The notes beneath the pieces are model-generated. The model saw only the letters and a program-made list of their open reading frames with translations. It was not told the origin of the DNA and did no database searches. A program made the position numbers and the translations under genes. A DNA stretch of 38,809 bases. Origin: Candidatus Woesebacteria bacterium RIFCSPLOWO2_01_FULL_39_10 (GTDB lineage: Bacteria > Patescibacteriota > Microgenomatia > UBA8517). The stretch spans positions 15,381-54,189 of the forward strand of contig MGHC01000029.1 of assembly GCA_001793015.1 (NCBI GenBank), written 5' to 3'. Shown in pieces: positions 22,104 to 30,147 of the stretch (positions are counted from its first letter, which is position 1; each line of letters starts with the position of its first letter).

Positions 22104-23356
22104 TTCCCTATGAATAAGATTACATTGGGTAAGTTGCGGCCGGGGCCGATTTTGTAGCCTCCGCTCCATAAAGCAGTTGAACCACCGTCGTCGAGATTTA
22201 GAGCATTTTCCATACCCATTGTCCGAAGTACACGTGCGGCTTCAGCAACAGTTGCTGAATGAACAACACCTATATAAACAGTATTTCCTTTGTTTGCAAC
22301 AAAACTTCTGCCTCCTTTAGAACCTTTTTTGGGATCGTCATCTCCTCCGAATGCAATATTTCCGCCTTGTACTAGCATTGGAAAATTCGAGAGCATACTG
22401 TCAATTCCAGTATCTCTACCCCATTGCGATGCCTGTCCCACGAAACGGATATATGAACCACCAAAAATAACTGCTGGATTGTTGCTGTAGACATTATTTC
22501 CAGAATTAAAGTAGGTTTTTTTATAATTCATCACCAAAAGATCGTAAGTGTTAGTTTTTCCAGCACATGAAGGGTATTCGGCAGGGCAAAAGTAGCTGCC
22601 GTTTACTCCTGCGTATGCACCGTTTCTGGAAACATATGTTGCTAAAGGAAGAACCGGGCAATCATTCGAACAATCGCTATCAGAGGCTGTATCTACAATT
22701 ACTTTTGTTGAACCCAAATCTCCTGCAACAATACTTACTAAGTATGAACCAAGTCCTTCAACAGCAACTTGCTGACGACTGTATCCAGCACCCGGTGGAG
22801 CATTATTCTGGGGAACATTAGCAGGAATTGTGAATGACGTAGCAAGTTCTTCTTCTTCTTTTTTGATTGCCGCTGTAATTTGGGAAAGCACATCGTTGGC
22901 GCCACTAAAATCTCTTTGGGAAATTTTAAATAAGACATCAGCATATTGTTTCTCGAGAGCGAGAGTGTCTTTTGATTTTGATCTTAAGTCGAGTAAATCC
23001 TCATAAACAGCAATTGATTGATTGAATGTTTTTTGCATGGTCGCAATTTCCTTTTGCAGCTCTTCATTTTTCTTTTGAGGGTCTTGATTTTTCAGTTCTT
23101 CCAACTCTTTGGCAATTTTTTCCAATTCAACCAAATTCTTATCTTTTTCTTCTGTTAAATTTTGGACGATTGTGGTGAGAGTTGTTATTTTTCTATTTGC
23201 AAAAAGATAGCCGACCGCCAGGATAATTATTAGAATAACTATTATTGGAATGTGCTTGTCGGGTTTAAAACGAAACTTTGCAAGCTTATATTTGGGTAAA
23301 TTTATCCCCCTTCGCGAAATACCTTGGGCGTAAGCTTGAGTGAGATTCATTTTCAC
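22100..23356 (-). CDS. Membrane-anchored phosphodiester glycosidase (NAGPA domain) with coiled coil
   Basis: A 418-aa protein with one membrane segment at about residues 35-54 (HIPIIVILIIILAVGYLFA), a coiled coil at about 62-170 rich in Glu/Lys heptads, and a C-terminal NAGPA domain. NAGPA hallmarks are visible: ANGSYF-like VNGSYFCP, GRDTGIDSML, and NLDDGGSTALW near the end. Two cysteine pairs (DCSNDCP; CP...SCAG) suggest disulfides outside the cell. Family members cleave sugar-phosphate diesters, for example in wall or exopolysaccharide metabolism. The first residues (about 3-18, NLTQAYAQGISRRGIN) are encoded by repeat copy D, which also supplies one of the two possible ATGs (23356 or 23350). 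Confidence 0.88.
   Translation of the reverse strand: MKMNLTQAYAQGISRRGINLPKYKLAKFRFKPDKHIPIIVILIIILAVGYLFANRKITTLTTIVQNLTEEKDKNLVELEKIAKELEELKNQDPQKKNEELQKEIATMQKTFNQSIAVYEDLLDLRSKSKDTLALEKQYADVLFKISQRDFSGANDVLSQITAAIKKEEEELATSFTIPANVPQNNAPPGAGYSRQQVAVEGLGSYLVSIVAGDLGSTKVIVDTASDSDCSNDCPVLPLATYVSRNGAYAGVNGSYFCPAEYPSCAGKTNTYDLLVMNYKKTYFNSGNNVYSNNPAVIFGGSYIRFVGQASQWGRDTGIDSMLSNFPMLVQGGNIAFGGDDDPKKGSKGGRSFVANKGNTVYIGVVHSATVAEAARVLRTMGMENALNLDDGGSTALWSGGYKIGPGRNLPNVILFIGK
23301..23350 (-). repeat. Minimal dispersed repeat, copy D, at the start of the phosphodiester glycosidase
   Basis: A 50-bp unit keeping both ends of the long element (ATGAATCTC... and ...CGAAGGGGGATAAA) and nothing of its middle. 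It is co-oriented with the gene and encodes QAYAQGISRRGIN; the same GISRRGI peptide is encoded at the end of copy A in RecJ. Confidence 0.85.
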
Positions 23357-23417
23357 AGGTACTTCTCAGAATAATGCAAAAGATCAGATATTTTCAACTA
23401 GGTAAAGTTTTGTTGCG

Positions 23418-24140
23418 ATGGTTGCGGTTACTGAACTACACTTAATAATAATGTTGTATCTAGCCCTCTTTTTTCTACAACTTTCTGCAATATATTTTCT
23501 TTCGCGACGACTCAATCATGAGCTTATTCAATTCTTTTATCATTTGACAAAAAGTAAAAGTTGGGCAGTATACCTATTTTCAATCGTATTTTTGCCCGGG
23601 ACATTTATACACGAAATATCCCATTTTTTGGCAGCACTTTTTCTTTTAGTACCCGTGGGTAAGTTGGAAATTATTCCTCAATTTGACGAATTGGAAAAAG
23701 GAGTTGAATTGGGAAGCGTTTCTATCGGGAAAACCGATCCCGTGCGCAGATTTTTAATAGGAATTGCACCTTTTATTTTTGGAACAGGACTGATTTTAGC
23801 TACTACCTATTTAGTATTCATGAACCCGCCTGCGCAGGCAGGTCGATTCATAGATACAAAATGGGGGTTAGTGTTTGCAGGATATGCAATCTTTTGTGTT
23901 GGAAACTCGATGTTTGCAAGCAAAAAAGATCTAGAAGGCGCATTCACTTTAGCAATATTTCTTTTGATAGCTTTCTCGTTCGCCTACGTTCTTGGTATCC
24001 GAATCCCTGCCGTAAACTTCGAACTTATTTTTTCAGAAGGATTTATTAATGTACTCAGAATTGCTAACACTTTTTTGCTCGTCCCAGTTCTTTTAGACCT
24101 AGTTGTTCTTTTTCTTTTAAAACCGTTAAGAAGAAGATAA
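23418..24140 (+). CDS. Multi-TM putative metalloprotease (M50/site-2-protease-like)
   Basis: A 240-aa membrane protein with about six hydrophobic segments. FLPGTFIHEISHF places a zinc-type HExxH motif (H65, E66, H69) in or next to a membrane helix, as in M50-like proteases. A third ligand cannot be assigned with certainty. Residues 137-143 (PPAQAGR) in the loop after the YLVFM helix are encoded by a 12-bp perfect palindrome plus flanks and look like a small insertion. The gene diverges from the phosphodiester glycosidase with a 61-bp spacer. Confidence 0.7.
   Translation: MVAVTELHLIIMLYLALFFLQLSAIYFLSRRLNHELIQFFYHLTKSKSWAVYLFSIVFLPGTFIHEISHFLAALFLLVPVGKLEIIPQFDELEKGVELGSVSIGKTDPVRRFLIGIAPFIFGTGLILATTYLVFMNPPAQAGRFIDTKWGLVFAGYAIFCVGNSMFASKKDLEGAFTLAIFLLIAFSFAYVLGIRIPAVNFELIFSEGFINVLRIANTFLLVPVLLDLVVLFLLKPLRRR
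23826..23843 (+). repeat. Palindromic insertion in the M50-like gene
   Basis: GCCTGCGCAGGC (23828-23839) is a perfect palindrome flanked by CC and AGG. It encodes PPAQAG in frame and is GC-rich against an AT-rich gene. Related hairpins with CCGCC...GGCGG occur elsewhere in the window (30086-30100). Confidence 0.65.
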
Positions 24141-24158
24141 AGATTATTTGATAGATGC

Positions 24159-24167
24159 TGGTATAAT
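24159..24167 (+). promoter_or_regulatory. Extended -10 promoter for the deformylase-like gene
   Basis: TG-G-TATAAT forms an extended -10 element. It ends 9 nt before the ATG at 24177, predicting a transcript with almost no leader. Confidence 0.55.
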
Positions 24168-24176
24168 CCTGATAAT

Positions 24177-24836
24177 ATGACTAAGTGGAAACCCACTCCT
24201 TCTTTTGTTAAGCATAAAAGGGAAGTTTTTAAAAATGAAATTAATATAAGTAGTTTTATTTATAAAATTGGTGAGTCGAAAAAATTAAGGCTTCCTTCGA
24301 AAGAAATTCCAGTTACAAAAATAACTTCATCCGAAACAAAAGAAAAAATAAACTATTTAAAAAAATGTTTATTAAATTATAGAAAGTTAACTGGGTATGG
24401 AAGGGGCGTCACTGCCGTGCAGGTAGGAATTCCCGAGCGGTTTTCAGTTATTTATAAAGGACAAACAATTACGAATATTAAAAATAAGAAAGATGTAACT
24501 GATAAAAATATACAAGTAATAATAAATCCTAAGATCACTAAGAAGTCGAAACATCTTCTTAACTACCCAGAAAGCTGCATGAGTGCAAGTCCTGTTATAG
24601 TTCCAACAATCCGTCCTTCCTGGATAGAATTTGATTATTACGACGAAGAAGGAAATTTAAAACATTGGGATACGAAAGACGAAACTGATGTTGGTAAGAT
24701 GATGAATAGGGTATTCATGCATGAATTTGATCATATGGAAGGTATAGTAAACGTAGACATCGTAAAAGATCCTAGCAAAATTATTTTATGGTCTGACCCA
24801 GATTTTTACAAAAATGCGGAGTTTACAAAAGTATAA
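24177..24836 (+). CDS. def: Peptide deformylase-like protein, divergent motifs
   Basis: Removes formyl from the initiator Met. The metal-binding motif MHEFDHMEG (H182, E183, H186) is intact. Motif 1, usually GxGLAAxQ, reads GRGVTAVQ (Q82 kept). Motif 2, usually EGCLS, reads ESCMS with the metal-ligand C134 kept. At 219 aa it is longer than typical deformylases, with an N-terminal extension of about 40 residues. All catalytic ligands are present, so activity is likely, although the changed motifs show a divergent branch. The next gene, msrB, starts 7 bp later. Confidence 0.85.
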   Translation: MTKWKPTPSFVKHKREVFKNEINISSFIYKIGESKKLRLPSKEIPVTKITSSETKEKINYLKKCLLNYRKLTGYGRGVTAVQVGIPERFSVIYKGQTITNIKNKKDVTDKNIQVIINPKITKKSKHLLNYPESCMSASPVIVPTIRPSWIEFDYYDEEGNLKHWDTKDETDVGKMMNRVFMHEFDHMEGIVNVDIVKDPSKIILWSDPDFYKNAEFTKV

Positions 24837-24843
24837 TATTTTT

Positions 24844-25260
24844 ATGGGAGGTATGAAATCTAAATCTGAAGAGTATTGGAAGAAAAAACTTACTCCCGAA
24901 CAGTATCGAGTTTTAAGAGAAAAAGATACTGAGCAACCATTCACCGGAAGACTTTTGAATAATAAAGAGGGGGGAATGTATTTTTGCGGGGCCTGCGGGT
25001 CTCCTTTATTTTCCTCTGATACAAAGTACGAATCAGGGACCGGCTGGCCAAGTTTTGTTGATGCTCTTGATAAAGATAAAGTTGAATTGGAAGAAGATAA
25101 TTCTTTGGGTATGCATCGCGTTGAAGTGAAATGCGCAAAGTGCGGAGGGCATCTTGGCCACCTTTTTGACGACGGTCCGACAAAAATGCCTGATGGTAAA
25201 GAGGCGACCGGAAAGAGATATTGTATTAACTCCTGTGCACTTAAATTTAAAGGCAAATAA
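24844..25260 (+). CDS. msrB: Peptide methionine-R-sulfoxide reductase MsrB
   Basis: Reduces methionine-R-sulfoxide in proteins. The catalytic block [12 protein letters not shown] carries the nucleophilic Cys. Two zinc CxxC pairs (CGAC and CAKC) are intact, as is GTGWPSF. I chose the ATG at 24844 ([10 protein letters not shown]); an ATG at 24853 is also possible, and the longer frame from 24814 overlaps the deformylase end. The stop TAA shares its last base with the ATG of uppP (TAATG), so the two are probably coupled. Confidence 0.93.
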   Translation: MGGMKSKSEEYWKKKLTPEQYRVLREKDTEQPFTGRLLNNKEGGMYFCGACGSPLFSSDTKYESGTGWPSFVDALDKDKVELEEDNSLGMHRVEVKCAKCGGHLGHLFDDGPTKMPDGKEATGKRYCINSCALKFKGK

Positions 25261-26000
25261 TGAATGCTTTATGGGCGATTGTATTGGGAATTTTGCAGGG
25301 ACTGACTGAATTTATCCCGGTGTCTTCTTCGGGGCATTTGGTTTTAGCACAAAGCTTAATTCCGGGTTTTTCTCAACCAGGAATATTATTTGATGTGGTT
25401 CTTCACTTGGGAACTCTTTTTGCAGTTTTCTATTTTTTCAGAAAAACAATTCTAAGGCTCGGTCGAAAATATTATTTACTTCTAATCGTTGGAAGTATTC
25501 CTGCCGCACTGATCGGTTTTTTATTCCAAGAACAACTAGTGTCAACTTTCGGAAACGTTAAAATGGTAGGTTTGGAGTTAATAATTACGGGTGTTTTAAA
25601 TTTATTAATTGACAGATTTGAGGCGAATAAACAAAAAATCTCATTTCTAGACTCTTTTTTGGTTGGTATTTCACAAGCTATAGCCATCATCCCCGGAATT
25701 TCCCGCTCGGGTGCAACAATTTTTAGCGCTGTAAAATTAGGGATTGATAAGAAAAAGGCGGCAGAATTTTCATTCCTTTTGTCAATCCCAGCTATCGCTG
25801 GCGCAAATATACTTCAATTTCTAAGTAACGACGTTTCCTCGCTAGAAAATCCCCTAAATTATGTTATTGGTTTTGCGGCAGCTTTTGTTACAGGATTTTG
25901 GTCGATTAATTTGGTATTAAAGTCTCTGGCAAAGAGAAAGTTTAGCGTATTTGGAGTTTATAGTATTGTCTTGGGATCTATAGTTTTACTCTTTAAGTAA
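25260..26000 (+). CDS. uppP: Undecaprenyl-diphosphatase UppP/BacA
   Basis: Dephosphorylates undecaprenyl diphosphate to recycle the lipid carrier for peptidoglycan and other polymers. Signature motifs: GILQGLTEFIPVSSSGHL (about residues 10-27) and IPGISRSGATI (about 143-153), with about eight membrane helices in 246 aa. The start overlaps the msrB stop by one base. It converges on the DgkA-type gene with 8 bp overlap, and a PAP2 gene follows, so three enzymes that can handle undecaprenyl or lipid phosphates are clustered. Confidence 0.95.
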   Translation: MNALWAIVLGILQGLTEFIPVSSSGHLVLAQSLIPGFSQPGILFDVVLHLGTLFAVFYFFRKTILRLGRKYYLLLIVGSIPAALIGFLFQEQLVSTFGNVKMVGLELIITGVLNLLIDRFEANKQKISFLDSFLVGISQAIAIIPGISRSGATIFSAVKLGIDKKKAAEFSFLLSIPAIAGANILQFLSNDVSSLENPLNYVIGFAAAFVTGFWSINLVLKSLAKRKFSVFGVYSIVLGSIVLLFK

Positions 26001-26361
26001 AAAGTGAAGCAAGTTTCGGGATAAAGAGGACAATTCCTACTAATAAAGCGGCAATCGCAGCAACCAAGACCATAGCCGCTGAGACATCTTTTGCTACTTT
26101 TGCATCAGGTTTGACTTCAGGACTTACCAAACTTACAACTGCTTCAAGTACCGTGTTAAGAAGTTCAAGTGCAATCACGAAAGATATTGTAAAAGCTAAT
26201 ATTAGCCATTCAATTGAATTGAATTTAAAAAAGATTGCTGCCAAAAGTACAATAACAGCTATAAAAGTATGTATCCTTAAATTTGGTTCCCTTCTGAATG
26301 CGGTTCGTATCCCCTCAAAAGCGTAAATAAAACTTTTGGTTGTAGAGTGTCTTAAGCCCAT
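25993..26361 (-). CDS. DgkA-type kinase (diacylglycerol or undecaprenol kinase)
   Basis: A 122-aa membrane kinase with three helices. Family motifs are clear: AFEGIRTAFRREPNLRIH and ELLNTVLEAVVSLVSPE followed by AKVAKDVSAAMVLVAA, with the E-N-T/E-A-V-x-D-like catalytic region (here the D position is S). In Gram-positive-type bacteria this family phosphorylates undecaprenol, which fits the adjacent uppP. It starts from a TATACT box 8 nt before the ATG, predicting a leaderless transcript. Confidence 0.92.
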   Translation of the reverse strand: MGLRHSTTKSFIYAFEGIRTAFRREPNLRIHTFIAVIVLLAAIFFKFNSIEWLILAFTISFVIALELLNTVLEAVVSLVSPEVKPDAKVAKDVSAAMVLVAAIAALLVGIVLFIPKLASLFT

Positions 26362-26369
26362 ATATTTTT

Positions 26370-26375
26370 AGTATA
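26370..26375 (-). promoter_or_regulatory. -10 box for the DgkA-type gene (TATACT)
   Basis: TATACT on the minus strand, 8 nt before the ATG at 26361, with no good -35. Confidence 0.45.
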
Positions 26376-26515
26376 CTACGCAAACCAGTTGGAAAAGTAA
26401 AAGAAATACAGTATTCTAAGATTATCGTTAATTTTATGAAAAAGTACTATGTATTTCTTCTTTCTGTCTGCACAAACTCTGAAAATATAGTAACGAGGAT
26501 TGTAATCTACGAATA

Positions 26516-27019
26516 ATGAACCCGGCTGTTTTATCAGGTCAGACATCCCTCACAATTACCTTTTTGGCAAGTTTTTTAATTTGGTTTATGTTCTTGGGTT
26601 TGACAATCCTTTGGCTAATTGATGGAAGAATTAAAAAAGAACAAGCATTCCACGCATTTTTAAGTGCGCTTATTGCATGGGGAATTGCAAGTATGATTAA
26701 AAACTTGTTTCCCACACCCCGACCGTTTGAAACCTTAGGATTAACACCTTTGACCATAACAATACCTAGCGATGGTGGATTCCCCTCCGAACACGCAGCA
26801 ACAGCTTGGGCGCTTGGACTAACAGTATGGATGCACGATAAAAAATACGGCCTTTTATTTATTCTTGGTGCAATAGGAGTAAGCATGGGTAGAGTTTTAA
26901 GTAATGTTCACTTTCCCGCGGACATCATTGTTGGAAGTTCAATTGGAATTGCCGTATCCTATCTTTTTGAGAAACTACATTTATATAGAGTTCTAACCGG
27001 AAGAAAAAATAGAGGTTGA
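26516..27019 (+). CDS. PAP2-family lipid phosphatase
   Basis: A membrane phosphatase acting on undecaprenyl diphosphate or phosphatidic-acid-like lipids. The three PAP2 signature blocks are present: KNLFPTPRP (K-x6-RP), GFPSEHAATA (PSxH region) and SMGRVLSNVHFPADIIVG (SR-x5-H-x3-D region). It has about five helices in 167 aa. Together with uppP and the DgkA-type kinase it forms a small lipid-carrier recycling cluster. A weak promoter CTGAAA-N17-TGTAAT lies just upstream. Confidence 0.92.
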   Translation: MNPAVLSGQTSLTITFLASFLIWFMFLGLTILWLIDGRIKKEQAFHAFLSALIAWGIASMIKNLFPTPRPFETLGLTPLTITIPSDGGFPSEHAATAWALGLTVWMHDKKYGLLFILGAIGVSMGRVLSNVHFPADIIVGSSIGIAVSYLFEKLHLYRVLTGRKNRG

Positions 27020-27027
27020 TATTCCTA

Positions 27028-27056
27028 TTGACTTTTAGCAGATAACCAGTTAGACT
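27028..27056 (+). promoter_or_regulatory. Promoter of lon
   Basis: TTGACT (27028-27033), a 17-bp spacer and TAGACT (27051-27056). The -10 ends 19 nt before the lon ATG. Confidence 0.6.
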
Positions 27057-27061
27057 GCTAA
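27035..27061. promoter_or_regulatory. CIRCE-like inverted repeat in the lon promoter
   Basis: TTAGCAGAT-N9-GACTGCTAA has the exact 27-bp geometry of the CIRCE element (TTAGCACTC-N9-GAGTGCTAA) and matches it at 14 of 18 defined positions, 8 of 9 in the right half. Seen as a simple palindrome it is TTTTAGCAG / CTGCTAAAA (9 bp perfect, 27033-27041 with 27055-27063). It covers the -10 box and spacer, so a repressor such as HrcA could block transcription. Confidence 0.55.
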
Positions 27062-27075
27062 AACAAATTAAATTC

Positions 27076-29544
27076 ATGGCTGAAGAAGTTACAAAACTAT
27101 TTCGTCAAATTCCAGTTGTTGCAATTCGCGGATCAGTTGTATTTCCTCACACAGACGCTGTTCTATCCTTCGGAAGAAAGAAAAGTGTTGCTGCTATTAA
27201 TGCTTCTTTTCAAGAAGATAAGGTTATAGGAATTTTTACTCAAAAAGACGCACGAATGCCTGATCCGGACGTTGAAGATCTATATAAAGTTGGAACTATA
27301 GCAACTATTACTCAAATGATGTCAACGGAAGGAGAAATTCATGCCGTTGTAAAAGGTCAAGCAAGGATTCGGCTAGTTGATTTGATCTCTCGTGAACCCC
27401 ATTTAATTGCCAAGGTAGAAGAGATTTATACAGAACTTGGTGCTGCAGGAGATCAGATTGAGGCGCTTGCAAATAAAATTTCAGAACTTTTTAAAAAGTC
27501 AATTAATCTTGGTAAACAGGCAGAGATTATGGCTGTAATGAAACTAGTATCTGGAAAAGTTGAACCTGAGGAATTAGTAGATCAAGTGGCATCTTTACTT
27601 GAAGTTAAAACTAAAAGTAAGCAAGAACTTCTTGAAACAATATCACTAAAGGCTCGCTTGCAGAAAGTTTTGGAACACCTTGCTCACGAGGTGAATGTAT
27701 TGGAACTGGAGCGGACAATTTCCACAAAGACCCAAAAAAGGTTTGAAGATCAGATGAGGAAGGCAATGTTACGAGAGAAAAAGAGAACAATTGAAGAAGA
27801 ACTAGGAGAGGGTGAGGAAGGGGATTTAAGTAATGAGGAATTAGATGACTACAGAAAAAAAATTAAGAGTGCGAACATGCCCAAGGATGTTCATGAGAAA
27901 GCGGATAAAGAACTAAAACGGCTTTCTCAGTTATCTCCCCACAATCCTGAAGGCGGTTACATAAGAAATTATCTTGATTGGTTGACTGACATGCCGTGGG
28001 ATATTCAATCGCCTAATAATGTTTCAATTGCCAAAGCAGCAAAAATTTTGGAAAAGGATCACTACGGTATCAAAAAAGTCAAAGAAAGAATTTTAGAATA
28101 TTTGGCCGTGATGCAGATTAAAAAGGAGTCTAAAAAAAATTTGAAGGAAGATGATAAAGATAAAAGTAAAGATACTGACCAAACGCCGAATGTAAGCGAT
28201 TCACAACCCACAATCCTTTGCTTTATAGGCCCCCCCGGAGTCGGCAAAACTTCAATTGGAAAATCAATTGCTCGAGCACTTGGAAGAAAATTTGTGAGAA
28301 TGTCACTTGGAGGGATAAGGGATGAAGCAGAAATTCGAGGTCATAGAAGGACATATGTAGGTGCCTTACCTGGCCGAATAATTCAAGGAGTTAAAAACGC
28401 TGGGACAAAAAATCCTGTTTTTATGCTTGATGAAATAGATAAAATCGGGATTGATTTCAGAGGAGATCCTTCTTCTGCACTTTTGGAAGCACTGGATCCT
28501 GAACAAAATAGAGAGTTTTCAGATCATTACTTGGAAGTTCCGTTCGATCTTTCACAAGTTATGTTTATTTGTACAGGAAACGTGATGGAGAAAATTCCAG
28601 TTGCACTAAGAGATAGAATGGAAGTAATACGCTTTCCTGGTTACACACAAGATGAAAAGTATAATATAGCAAAACAATTTCTTTGGCCAAAACAATTAAG
28701 ACTTCATGGATTAGAGAAAAAAGAAATTAAAGCTGAAAAGAGCGCTCTTGATGAAATTATCAACCGTTATACAAGAGAGGCCGGTGTACGAGAACTTGAG
28801 CGCAGTCTTGCGACAGCCTTCAGAAAAATTGCCCGTCTTGTTGCGGAAGGCAAAAATTATCCAAAAGTCGTAAAAATAACTGATGTCAGAAAGTTTCTGG
28901 GGCCGCAGAGATTCAGTTCTCAAATTGCAGAGAAAAATGATGAAGCAGGTATGGCTACAGGACTTGCAGTTACAGCTGCCGGCGGGGAAATATTATTTAT
29001 TGAAGTAGCACTTACCCCTGGGAAAGGAAAACTTACTTTAACAGGGCAGCTAGGTGATGTTATGAAAGAGTCGGCTAAAGCTGCTTTCACTTGGGCAAAA
29101 GCGCATTATTTGGAATTGGGACTTAATGCCGACTACGTCCAGGCAATTGACGTTCATGTACACGTCCCGGAGGGTGCGGTTCCGAAAGATGGCCCATCGG
29201 CAGGAACTGCTATTGCAACAGCACTAGTATCAGCTTTAACCGGAGTTACTACAAAAAGAGATGTTGCAATGACAGGCGAAATTACCTTGAGAGGTCGGGT
29301 TCTTGAGATAGGTGGAGTTAAGGAAAAAGTTATTGCAGGGCACCGTGCAGGACTTAAGAAAATAGTTTTACCAAAAGATAACGAAAAAGACATGGAAGAT
29401 GTTCCGGAAAAAGTACAAAAAGATATTAAATTTGTATTTGCTAGCAGTATTGACGAGGTACTCGAACAAGCTCTTAATAAATGGCCGGTTGTTAAAGAAA
29501 AACCCACTCTCATCAGGCATCAAACTTATATCGCAGCAAGTTAG
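27076..29544 (+). CDS. lon: ATP-dependent protease Lon
   Basis: Degrades damaged and regulatory proteins in the cytoplasm. Order: N-terminal LON substrate-binding domain (RQIPVVAIRGSVVFPHTDAVL), coiled-coil linker, AAA+ module with Walker A GPPGVGKTS (about residues 385-393) and Walker B FMLDEIDKI (near 449), then the protease domain with catalytic dyad S708 (KDGPSAGT) and K751. At 822 aa the length is typical. A charged insert of about 28 residues (ESKKNLKEDDKDKSKDTDQT...) precedes the Walker A strand. The promoter contains a CIRCE-like operator, suggesting heat-shock control. The stop lies directly against that of the convergent gene at 29545. Confidence 0.96.
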   Translation: MAEEVTKLFRQIPVVAIRGSVVFPHTDAVLSFGRKKSVAAINASFQEDKVIGIFTQKDARMPDPDVEDLYKVGTIATITQMMSTEGEIHAVVKGQARIRLVDLISREPHLIAKVEEIYTELGAAGDQIEALANKISELFKKSINLGKQAEIMAVMKLVSGKVEPEELVDQVASLLEVKTKSKQELLETISLKARLQKVLEHLAHEVNVLELERTISTKTQKRFEDQMRKAMLREKKRTIEEELGEGEEGDLSNEELDDYRKKIKSANMPKDVHEKADKELKRLSQLSPHNPEGGYIRNYLDWLTDMPWDIQSPNNVSIAKAAKILEKDHYGIKKVKERILEYLAVMQIKKESKKNLKEDDKDKSKDTDQTPNVSDSQPTILCFIGPPGVGKTSIGKSIARALGRKFVRMSLGGIRDEAEIRGHRRTYVGALPGRIIQGVKNAGTKNPVFMLDEIDKIGIDFRGDPSSALLEALDPEQNREFSDHYLEVPFDLSQVMFICTGNVMEKIPVALRDRMEVIRFPGYTQDEKYNIAKQFLWPKQLRLHGLEKKEIKAEKSALDEIINRYTREAGVRELERSLATAFRKIARLVAEGKNYPKVVKITDVRKFLGPQRFSSQIAEKNDEAGMATGLAVTAAGGEILFIEVALTPGKGKLTLTGQLGDVMKESAKAAFTWAKAHYLELGLNADYVQAIDVHVHVPEGAVPKDGPSAGTAIATALVSALTGVTTKRDVAMTGEITLRGRVLEIGGVKEKVIAGHRAGLKKIVLPKDNEKDMEDVPEKVQKDIKFVFASSIDEVLEQALNKWPVVKEKPTLIRHQTYIAAS

Positions 29545-29916
29545 TTACCTCCAAGGAGTTTTATTCAAAACAGGTTTTGTAGGATCTGGAGTATTTGGAG
29601 TAATTACGTCTTTTGTTGCGGTCTCGTTTTCGATCTCAACTTCTATACCGCCAAAACGCTTTGCTATAAAGTTATAAGTGGCAGCGGAAATTGCAACCAT
29701 CACGCCGCCAAGAATTGCATAAAGAAAAGGTAGTACTAACATAAAAATACCTCCGAAGATTGCTCCGAACATACCAAAATTACCTGAATTAGTAAAACCA
29801 CCTATCAAAAGTGAGATTACGAAAAGAGGAATAAAAATAGGAAGAGTTATAGCAAAATAAAAAATGGCAACGACTTTTGCCGTCTGTTTCACTCCGATTC
29901 TTTTGATCTGTGCCAT
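29545..29916 (-). CDS. Small two-TM membrane protein (DUF3566-like)
   Basis: A 123-aa protein with two long membrane helices (about residues 15-40 and 52-80) and a C-terminal YNFIAKRFGGIEVEIENE. The N-terminal MAQIKRIGVKQTAKV together with the YN-x-x-A-K-x-x-GGIE tail matches a common small membrane protein type close to DUF3566; its function is unknown. The ATG at 29916 was chosen because a longer frame runs antisense through the tRNA-Glu gene. It ends one base from the lon stop codon. Confidence 0.8.
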   Translation of the reverse strand: MAQIKRIGVKQTAKVVAIFYFAITLPIFIPLFVISLLIGGFTNSGNFGMFGAIFGGIFMLVLPFLYAILGGVMVAISAATYNFIAKRFGGIEVEIENETATKDVITPNTPDPTKPVLNKTPWR

Positions 29917-29935
29917 CAATTTATCATAACATACG

Positions 29936-29964
29936 TTGAGGTTGAGGCGTATTTGAGATAAAAT
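29936..29964 (+). promoter_or_regulatory. Candidate promoter of tRNA-Glu
   Basis: TTGAGG, 17-bp spacer, TAAAAT, ending 36 nt before the mature tRNA start. Confidence 0.5.
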
Positions 29965-30000
29965 ACAGGTTGAATTCTTTGGTAATTGAAAATTAATCGC

Positions 30001-30073
30001 GGCCCTGTCATCTAGTGGACTAGGATACTGGGTTCTCATCCCAGACACTGGGGTTCGAATCCCCACAGGGTCA
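30001..30073 (+). tRNA. tRNA-Glu (anticodon CTC), CCA not encoded
   Basis: Acceptor stem GGCCCTG with CAGGGTC (one G-U pair), T8 and C9. D arm ATCTAGTGGACTAGGAT. Anticodon arm CTGGG-TTCTCAT-CCCAG reads CTC (codon GAG, Glu). T arm TGGGG-TTCGAAT-CCCCA. Discriminator is A at 30073, followed by CAC, so CCA must be added by the cca product. Confidence 0.93.
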
Positions 30074-30085
30074 CACGTAGGTTCT

Positions 30086-30100
30086 TCCGCCAGAGGCGGA
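30086..30100. repeat. Short GC hairpin downstream of tRNA-Glu
   Basis: TCCGCC-AGA-GGCGGA is a perfect 6-bp stem with a 3-nt loop, in AT-rich surroundings. It may help end tRNA transcription or be a member of a short palindromic repeat family. Confidence 0.5.
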
Positions 30101-30147
30101 CAGGCATCCTGCAAACCTGGATGAGTAACCAATTTGATTACAAATTG

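Noticed and set aside
29917-30132. N-terminal extension of the small membrane protein at 29545 running antisense through tRNA-Glu
   Set aside because: The frame is open only because it reads the complement of a tRNA; the peptide (GIRTPVSGMRTQ...) is a well-known kind of artefact. The ATG at 29916 gives a normal family start.
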